From Eriocheir sinensis (lineage: Eukaryota; Arthropoda; Malacostraca; Decapoda; Varunidae): 64,000 bases of DNA. This document shows, piece after piece, positions 27,901 to 38,639 of the stretch. The translations under genes were made by a program, and so were the position numbers. The notes beneath the pieces are model-generated. The model worked only from the letters and a program-made list of their open reading frames with translations, was not told the origin of the DNA and searched no databases. How positions within the stretch are numbered: position 1 is the first letter of the stretch; each line of letters opens with the position of its first letter. The DNA is taken from NCBI RefSeq assembly GCF_024679095.1, contig NC_066517.1, forward strand, positions 17,731,600 through 17,795,599, in the 5' to 3' direction.

Positions 27901-30900
27901 TACATAATCAGCGAAGAATAAGACAAAACAGGTAAATACGAAAAAAAAGGTTAATTAGGAGTAAGAAAAAAATACTAAACTTTTGACAGGTAGCAGAGAG
28001 AAGCAGGTAGAAAGGTTAACTGAAGAGAAAAAAAAGCAGTATATAATAATCAGTGAAGAATAAGACAACAGGTAAATAGGAAAAAAAGGTAAATTAGGAG
28101 TAAGAAAAAAATACTAAACTTTTGACAGGTAGCAGAGAGAAGCAGGTAGGAAGGTTAACTGAAGAAGAAAAAAAAACGTATATAATCAGTGAAGAATAAG
28201 ACAACAGGTAAATAGGAAAAAAAGGTTAATTAGGAGTAAGAAAAAAATACTAAACTGCGGACAGGTAGCAGAGAGAACCAGGTAGGAAGGTTAACTGAAG
28301 AAAGCAGTATATAATCAATGAAGAATACTGCTGAGCGATCAATTAATGTCCAGGAAAAAAAGAACCTCCACGTTATTATACCCGACGAACAGGACGAAAA
28401 GAAAAAAAACTAATCAACCCACAGTGGCGAAAAAAAATGGAAAAAATATACACAAATACGAAAAGAGCAACAGAACACGAAATACAAATACGAAAAGAGC
28501 AAATACAACAGAATACAACAAAAATACAACAGAATACGAAAACAAACAGCAAATACAACAACAGAATACAACAAATACAGCAAATGCAGCAACAGAATAC
28601 AACAAAAATACAACAGAATACGAAAGCAAACAGCAAATAAAACAGAACACTAAATACAAATACGAAAGAGCAACAGAACACGAAATACAAATACGAAAGA
28701 GCAACAGAATACGGGGAGCACAAACGAAAACAAAGAGGACCACGTTGTTAGTTAATACCCTCGATGTATCTGGAGAGCCAACACGAAAAAATAAATAAGA
28801 GCTGACGTCAATTATTTTTTTTCTTACCCCTAATTAACCTTTTTTTCCTATTTACCTGTTTTGTCTTATTTTTCGCTGATTATATACGGCTTTTTTTTTT
28901 CCCTTCAGTTAACCTTCCTACCTGCTTTCCTCCTCCACCTGTCCACATTTTAGTAATTTTCTTTCCCACCCTAATACCTCGTCAAACTTGCAGAGCTTCG
29001 TCCCGGCTCACTCCTCGGCCAGTACTCCTTTCATCTGAGCCTCTTCTACCTGTTCTTACCTCTTAATACCTGCACCACGTCCACCTGTCCCATTCTCGAT
29101 CTTATCAATGCTGGTCTTTTTTTTTTACTTGCCTCTTTTCAATTTATGTCTGTCTATTTGTCTATCTATCTATCTATCTACCTAGTTTCCTATCTATAGA
29201 ACGACTGTCTTTTTCTTATCAGCCTCATGTGTCTATCTATCAATCTGTCTGTCTAGTGCCTTGTCTTTTCTTTTGTTTACTTGCTTGTATCAGTTAATAT
29301 ATAGCTTTTCGTCTGCCTATATGTTTGTCTGTCTGTCTATCTCTATCAATCAAACCACCAATAAAAAGGTCAATATATCCATTTACTCATGTCTTCTATC
29401 CTACTTTCCCCTCCGTCCATTAACCAATCTATCTACTCCACTAACATCCTCTCTACCCACCTGTATGTCTACCCAGCTACCCACACTTTAATCTTGTCCA
29501 AACTACCAAACTCTCTACCAGCCAGTCCACCTGTCTGTCCCGCTACCGTCCTCTCTACCTACCTGTCTACCTGTCTATCTATCGAGTCATTGCCCTTTGC
29601 TGACATCTAATTATCGTCCACGGCCACACCAATAACCTTCAAGAGGGAGAGAAACTTGCTGACCTCATCTCGCTAATGGCAGGACTCCCAAAGCGACAGT
29701 AGATGAAAGGCGCGACGGGGAAAATGTTGGGAAGAAGAAAATCTAAAGGAGGCAAAAAAAAAGGAGAAAACGAAAGCGAAAAGTAGATTGCGAAAAGACA
29801 CCCAACTAAACGGAGGAATACGTAAAGTTGGGTTCGTTTTGTTAGTTTGTGGAAGATTAAAATGAAAGGAAGAAAAAAAAAGATGAAGAGCAGACTGCGA
29901 AACGATGCCAAACGAAACCGAGGAATAGGGACATAAAAAAAAAGTATGTTCGTTTCGTTAATTTGTTGAAGATTAAAATGAAAATGAGTTAAAAGAAAAA
30001 AAAGAAGAGAAAACGATAGGCAGACTCCACCATGACACCAAGTAAGTAGGAGTAACAAGGATAAAGAAAAATAATAATGTGTTGGTTTTGTTAGCTTGTT
30101 GAATTATTATGAGGGTCTGGAAAAGAAGGGTAGACTGCGCAACGACATCTAAAGAAATTGCGTGATAGGAACATAAAAGGAAAATAATTTGCTCGTTAGG
30201 AAGTATGGTGCAAGGAAAGGACTAAACGGGATGATGACGTTAGAGAGAAAAAGAAGAAAGTACGGTAAGGAGAGGGATAATTGGTCTATAAGTGAGATGG
30301 AAGGAGAAGGAGAGGGGAGGAGGACTGGAGGCAAGGGGAGAGGGAGAGAGCAATGATGACTATGATGGTTTGGACACGATGGGAAATAGGAGGAAAAAGA
30401 AAGTAAAAGGAGACAACAAAAAGGGAGGGAGGGAGGGAGGACTGGAGGCAAGGGGAGAGGGAGAGAGCAATGATGACTATGATGGTTTGGACACGATGGG
30501 AAATAGGAGGAAAAAGAAAGTAAAAAAGAGACAAAAAACATAAAATAAAACGAAAAATTGACTGCGCAGCGAACCTAACGAAACCGAGTAACAGAAAGAA
30601 AAAAAAAGTTTGTTCGTTTTGTGAGCTTGTTGAATATTATAATGATTTGGGCATGTGACGTGGTCTGAGAGAACGTAATTAGCAGGAGACAAACAAACAC
30701 CTTAAAGAACTTGAGTACAAATTAGCCTGGATGATAACAATAGTCAACATACTAATTATATACGCACTAATAATAATGATATGCATTATGGCAACAACCC
30801 AGGCGTGGCGAGATAACGAGAGGCACACAAAGCCATTATCAGGGCAGGTAAGCAAACGCAGGCACGGTAGCTGCACCTCAGGCACTAATTAACGGCTGCC

Positions 30901-31894
30901 CGACCGGTGAGGGAGCGGAGGGCGGCACGTGCAACTCGAGCAGACTGGGAGCAGATGGAAGAAGAGGAAAATGTGGAGCCAAGGCAGTGTAGATGGGCGA
31001 CGAGGCGACACACTTAGAGGGAGAAGATACTGAAAAAACGGTGGAGTACGAGAAAAGTATGAAAGAACTTACGAAGACGTGTGACCGTGGTAAAAGAGGA
31101 GAATAGAAGAACTTATGGAAAGAGGGAGGAGGTAAGGCGATGTAAAAAGACAATACGGCGCCCCACGTAGAAGGAGAAACTGCATGACGTGGAGGTGAAG
31201 AAAAGTGTGGAAGAGCTCATGAATTAGATGGTGCGTAAAAGCATAAAGTAGAAATAGACAAAATGGTTAAAATATATGAGTTTAAGTGGTCTATGGAAAC
31301 AAACAGAAGACTCAGAAGACAGAGAATAACTTAAAAAGGAGAATGGTGTGTAAAAAGATAGAGGGAATAGACAAACAGCGATTGAAGTATAAGAGTTGAC
31401 GTGGCCTGAGAGAACACACTCGTAATGAACAGAGAACACTTCAAAAACAGCAAACAGAACACCAAAGAAACGCTTAAGGTGTGTGAAAGGATAAACAGAC
31501 AAAAATCAAATAAAATAAAAGTTGACGTGGAAGGAGAAGGAGAAGAAACTGCATGAAGTGGATTAGAAGAAAAGTTTGGAAGAGCTTATGAATTATGGGA
31601 GTGAAAGAAGAGAATAGTTTTGAAGCATGGGAGAGAAGAGAAAGGGAGGCGGTGTAAAGGACGAACAGATGACACTTACAGGGAGAGGAGGCTGCCGAGG
31701 CCGTTGAGGGAGCCGTCCTGGAGGCGAGACAGCCAGTTCTGCGACATGTTCCTGAGGGAGGGACGGGAAGGCAGGTGTTCAGGAGGGAGATGTCACCTTG
31801 GTATACCTGTGCTCTCTCTCTCTCTCTCTCGTTCGGGGTTTACTCAGATTACTTCGAATCCCTTTGCGAATCACTGAGGCATGTTTCTCCCGTG

Positions 31895-31941
<47 letters not shown>

Positions 31942-32231
31942 GGCACACGGAGTTACAGGTTATTTTTTAATCTTCTCGCTGGATAACAAGTCGAGTCAAC
32001 ACTTTTTGCCGAAGGAAGGGAGGGAGGGAGGGAGGACTGGAGGCAAGGGGAGAGGAAGAGAGCAATGGGTGGAAGGGAAAGCAGGTGTGCTGTGAGAATC
32101 TTAACGCTAATGAGGTTGCTCAGGTGAGGTTAGCATGTGTCACCTCCCCCCCTCTCAATTACCTGGTGTTGTATGGTGTAGGACAAAAGAACTCCTCCTC
32201 CTCCTCCCCTTTTTTTTTCCTCCCACAGGAT

Positions 32232-32275
<44 letters not shown>

Positions 32276-32300
32276 TTACTACTGCTACTACTCTTACCAG

Positions 32301-32331
<31 letters not shown>

Positions 32332-32346
32332 GCTGCTACTACTCTT

Positions 32347-32392
<46 letters not shown>

Positions 32393-32432
32393 TTACTACT
32401 ACTACTACTACTACTACCACTACTACCACTAT

Positions 32433-32490
<58 letters not shown>

Positions 32491-33461
32491 CTCACACTCA
32501 CAGGCTCAGCAGGGATCGCAGGCCCAGGAAGGCATGGGAGGACACGTTGGAGAGTCGCTGCCCGCTTAGGTCCCTGCAACACACACACGCACGCACACAC
32601 AAAATTAGAAAGAAAAGAGATTCACGTAGAAAGTCTGAAAAGAGCGAGTTTGTTTTTTCATTTTTTTATTTTTTTTTTGTTAACAGAAGGCAGAGCAAAA
32701 CAAACTTGATAATAAAATGACGCTAAGGATGATATCGTATTTGTTTACTGATTCACTTACATTTTGGTACTTTTCTGACGTTTATTTAGATTTCAGTCAA
32801 TTACTCAACTTTCTTTCTTACTCCATGCCCTTAAAGTAACGTTCAAATGGCGCAGAAAAAACGACACTACTTTTATCGACTCCCTCAGTGTTATTTTCCT
32901 ATCTCTAATTATTTTATATTGCAGAAAATTAATCATAAACTCCACTCTTCTAAGCCTCTTCCAGCTAGGTATTCGGCGTGAAGACAGAGAAGACGACACT
33001 AAGAGAACAACAATACTTATATCAGTTCTCTTATAGACTCTTATTATTCCATTAAATTCACTAACATTGCAGTAGTGACTCGAATGATTTCCTAAGCCTC
33101 TTTCGGTAAGGCGTTGGGCGTGAGAACAGAGAAGTTGGCGCGAAAAGAACAACAAAAAAATTAACCGTTCCCTTACAGTCTCAATTTTCTGGGAGTTTTC
33201 GTGAGTCGCCGAGGCAGGTGTGTTTGGTTACCTGATTAGCACCTCACGGCCGCCTTCACGACCCAAAGGCGGGCGGCGATTGGCGGGGCGAATGAGGGGA
33301 AGAAAGTTTGCACCTTCAATATACATGTCGAGAGATGAAAGGTAAAGTTTGGTGTTTTGCTTTTAAATTAGTTTCGTCTGTGTAAATTGTCTGAGCAGTT
33401 ATTCTTGTGTTTGATGTGATTTTATGATTAATTCAACGTGTTTTTTTTTCTTCGTAATTAA

Positions 33462-33535
<74 letters not shown>

Positions 33536-33631
33536 TCATACTGGACGACGAGTGAGTGAAGCGACGCCCCCCCCGGATGTGCGCTCCCCAATAGTTAGTT
33601 ATATTGGATGTGGACGTGTGTTTACCTGACA

Positions 33632-33669
<38 letters not shown>

Positions 33670-35850
33670 GTACCTGCCTGATCAGCCCACCTTGAGTAAA
33701 TATTAATTAGCTTGTGTCAGGTGCTCGTTATCGTCTCCACACACTTCCTCACACTGACCTCCAAATCGCACCCTAACAAACTCCACGACGATATTAAAAC
33801 GACCTAACTACTAACAAACACAAGTGAACCGCCGACGACATTCACCATCTTTAGCTGTAGAAACTATGTGTACTTTTTCCACCGTTCAACTATACACATT
33901 TGCCGTAGAAAAAAAAATGTGTTACGCCCCAACTCGATTCAGTACACTACATTTTTTCACGGCAAGGGAGGCAGCTCAAGGAAAAAACACACACACACAC
34001 AAAAACAGCAACAAAAATGCCCCTCTAAATGCTGCTCAGGCAAAGGAGAATAAAAACGAGAGGCCAAAACAGAGGTCATTCCCGGGTGGAGAGGCGCAGA
34101 AACCAAGTACAGTGAAACAACCTAACTGCTGACAAACGCAAGGGAACCGCCCGACTATACACCCAATCTTTAGCTGTAGAAACCGGGTGTACTTTTCCCC
34201 TATGGTGCAATACACATATGACACAAAAAAATGCGTTACGTCTAGCTTATATTTCTTACATTTTTGGTGCAGAGACAAAGTTTACTCACAGGGAGGAGAG
34301 TGAGGAGAGTCCATACAGCGACCAACCCTCCAGCGTCACCAAGCGATTGCCGGTCACGTGTCTGTGGAAAGGAGAAAGAAAACAAAACGAGCAGTGACCT
34401 CAGAAACTTAAGACAGGGGGGAAAGAGAAAGGGAAAACATATTGGCTTTGCTTTGCTCTGACAGATGAGGTTTGATTTCCCCGACATTCCTGAAGCTTGT
34501 CATTCCCAGTATTCGCAACAACCACACGCGTAAGCCACTACTCCAACGTCCTCCTACCCGCCCACCACACTGACACTACACACTCTGCTTACAACACCCA
34601 TCCTCCTCCTGTGGGTGGTTAGTGGGCCAATTTTACAGCCCAATGCAGCCAGTTTGTAAGCTCCCCAACCAAACACATAATACGACGAAGATTCCCCGTA
34701 GCTCGAGTGTTGATATAAAAAGGAGGATGAAATTTTAGGAAACTACACAGGAAATCTCTTTATTAGTGTCTGGTATTGAGTAGAAAAGACGGATCATTGT
34801 GGATAATATGGTTTGGTTTGGGCGCTTACTGTGACTCTGTGTTGGACTGTCGAACCGGCCAATAGTCACCGAACGCTAAGATATCCAGAAGCCCCGCGCC
34901 CTCCCTCACCCTCCTAAGGTAACAGGGACTCCTACCTTGTTATTTATTGATGCTTTTGTGTTTTTTTTTTAGTATCGGGTCAGATAATCTGGCAACGCTG
35001 CTCCGAGCTCCTGTCATCCAACCAGTCAGCTCCCTTAGTTATGGAAGAGAGGGCGGAGTTTCTGGCCAGTCAAGTGTATCCTACAGTGACTATGGACCAT
35101 TATCTCAACAGTTCGGCGCCCAAGTGCACAATATTTAACAAGGCTTTCGTAGGAGTCTTGGGCAATTCCATGTACAGTTTTATGACCCTTCTGGTAGTTT
35201 GACCTTTCTTCTGTACCATGAACTTAAAGAAACACTCATTAGAACCCGGGTGATCTCCTTTTCGATCTATTTAACAAGGCTGTCGTACGAGTTTGGGGCA
35301 TTTCCATGTACAGTTTTGTGACCTTTCTGGTAGTTTGACCCTTCTTCTCTAGCGTGAACCTAAAAAAAAACTCATTAGAACCCGGATGATCTCCTTTTCG
35401 GCATATCTAATAAGGCTTTCGTAGGAGTTTTGGATATTTCAAGAGGTAGTTTAATGACCCTGGCGGTAGTTTGACACTTCTGTACCATGAACCTGAAAAA
35501 AAACACCCATTTGAACCCGGTTGATCTCCTTTTCGTCCTTTGGAACTAGTTGATTATGAGAAGCGAACGCGTTAGAAAATACTGATTTATACATCCAGTT
35601 CCAGAATTCAATGTAATATAATAAAACCATTGTATTATACGGTTTTTACAAAGCTTTACACGCTTTCATTTCGCTTTATTGCTTGTCCGGTCAGAAGAAT
35701 GACGCTTTGAAGTCAACTGTACACAAATCCATTAACCGTTCAAAGCGCTTGGGGATAATACTCTCACACCTGTAATAAGTATATGTGCCTGAAGGTGGAA
35801 TTATACCCGACAGCGACGATACCTTGATTATATGTATGACTGAAAATGAC

Positions 35851-35907
<57 letters not shown>

Positions 35908-36048
35908 CTGTCTATCCACCCATCCATTAATTATCTCTTTTTCCCTTCAAACACACGCCCACCTTTTAAAACAATGGCTGTGGTGGTGGTGGTGGTGGTG
36001 TTTGGCTTAACTGGCTTATAAGCGATACGTGTTTTATGGGACAGTCCA

Positions 36049-36120
<72 letters not shown>

Positions 36121-38236
36121 CGCCCCGGAGGTCAGAACGATCCATGTATCCACTGCATCAAAATAATATTGTCAAGAGAAAAACAAAACTGATATCTGTC
36201 CGGGGGGATGACGCGGCGGACCGAAGCTATATTTGTCTAGCAGCCTTACCTGAGGAAGATGGGTATTCTCTCTCGCTCTCTCTATCTATCTATCTTTCTC
36301 TCTTTCTATCCATCTATCTATGTATTCTATTCAAGAGATATACATAAAAAGCCATGAAGACGAGTAAGTTAGTCATCCCTTTCACTCTCTCGCAGACAAT
36401 CATTTTCCGTTCCTTTAACTTTTGTACAAACTGTGAAATATAAATGCTCGTGCAGCGATGACGGGCGGGGGCTCAGGTTGTCGTCATGCTCTTCCCCCGC
36501 CTCAAATCCTACTCGGTAAATATTTTCCAGCTGCCCCGCTTCCAATAACACAGATGCGTTTATTCCGTATTTTTGTCGTTTCGTGTTTTTGTTCCCTTCA
36601 TCCCTTTTTACGTGTTGATTCAATTAGTTAATTCTCCGATCTGTCAGGGTATGAAATAATGAGTGAAACATTTCCCAACCTTCTCTTTATCTGTCAGTTA
36701 AAACAAACGTGCTTAAATAATCACGAATGCACGTAATTAATTTATCCGTTGTATAGAACACATCAGCCTACAGTCTATATCTATTCATCTATCTGCATCC
36801 CTTTCCCATTCATCTACTCACACTTTTCTACAACCCCCGACCTGATCACTAATGAACAGTCTATGCATATTTACTTATGACTCACAACCAAATATTTCCT
36901 ACTTAGGTTAAAACACATCTTCGCTCTGTAAGTTTGTCTCTGTTTCTCTCAGCCGCCAAACATCTCTTACTTAAATACAATCACGCCTATTTTTGTCTTG
37001 TGTGTCTCTGTTTCTCTCAGCCGCCAAACATCTCTTACTTAAATACAATCACGCCTATTTTTGTCTTGTGTGTCTCTGTTTCTCTCAGCCGCCAAACATC
37101 TCTTACTTAAATACAAACACGCCTATTTTTGTCTTGTAAGTGTGTCTGCCTGTCACTTCCCCCGCAACATATCTTTTACTTCCTAACAAACACACGTCTT
37201 TTTAGTCCTACAAACTTGTCTGCGTCACACATTCACCAGCCAAACATCCCTTCTTCATATACAAACGCATCATTTTTCCCCTTATCACCTGCCAAACACC
37301 TTTCACTTAAGTACAAACATATTTTTTTCGCCATGTATGTTTGTCTGCGTCCCCCTACACCCACCAAAGCCATCAGCCAATCTTAATCTATTAATTCATC
37401 TTTATTCCTTTCCTCTCATCATTTCTCACATTACATCCATTTACATCCAAACATCTCTTCATTAAACATAACCACATTTTGTTTGCCCTGTAAGCCTGTC
37501 TCCGCCCCACTTCACCCCCCCCCCCCCCACACACACACACGCCTCCGTCCTCCCAACTTACAGCTTCCTCAGGTTGGAGAGCCCGAGGAAGGTGGAATTC
37601 TGAAGGCAGGTGAGCAAGTTGTTCCGCAAATCGAGGATCCGAAGACGACTAAGCCCCAGAAACAGGCTCAGCGGCAGAACGGCGAGGCTGTTATTGCTGA
37701 GGTCTCTGAGGAGGAGGACGAGGACGAGGAGGAGGAGGATAACGAGGACGAGAAGGAGAACGAGGAGGAAGACGAGGAGGAGTAGGAAAAAGAGGACGAG
37801 GAAGAGGAGAATGAGGACGAGGAAGAGAAAAAGGACGAGAACGAGGAGAAAGAAAACGAGGAAAGGGGCGAGGACGAGGAGGAGGAGGAGGAGAAGGAGA
37901 AAGGGAAGACAAAAAGGGAAAACGATGACGAGGATAAGAAGGAGGAGAGGCAGGAAAATAGAGCAGGAGTAAAATCAGGACAAGGAAAAGAGGAAAGAAA
38001 AGAAATATTATGAAGCAGAAGAGTATAAACAAGCGCAGAATCATTATCATTATTACATCATTATCATTACTATTATTTCTTTTATTATCACTATTTCCAC
38101 CTTCACTATTGCAGGTATCGGTACTCACAGGTAGGCGAGGTGCGGGTAGGGTGTGAAGGTGCCGGGTGAGAGGGAGTCGTCCAAGCGGTTCCCAGACAGG
38201 TGACTAAGGCAGGTGAGAAGTGATTAATAGCACACA

Positions 38237-38301
<65 letters not shown>

Positions 38302-38595
38302 AGCCACGCAATGGAGCCTCAGTAATCGATTATAATAAGCAGATAAGCGAGTAATACATTTCCATTAATAACTTCTCTCATTATACAAACAGACGTCTTC
38401 GGATTAACCCCCCCCCCCCTCCACAACCCGCCCCCCCCTCCCACACACACACTCACTCCCACACACAAACACATTTAGGTAAGTACGAAGATATGATATA
38501 ACAAGAAACAAGAAAATAATAAATACAAACACGTCGCAGTTTAATCCTCTTTAAAGCCTCTTCAATCCTATTACCAGCCATTCACCACGCTAGAA

Positions 38596-38639
<44 letters not shown>

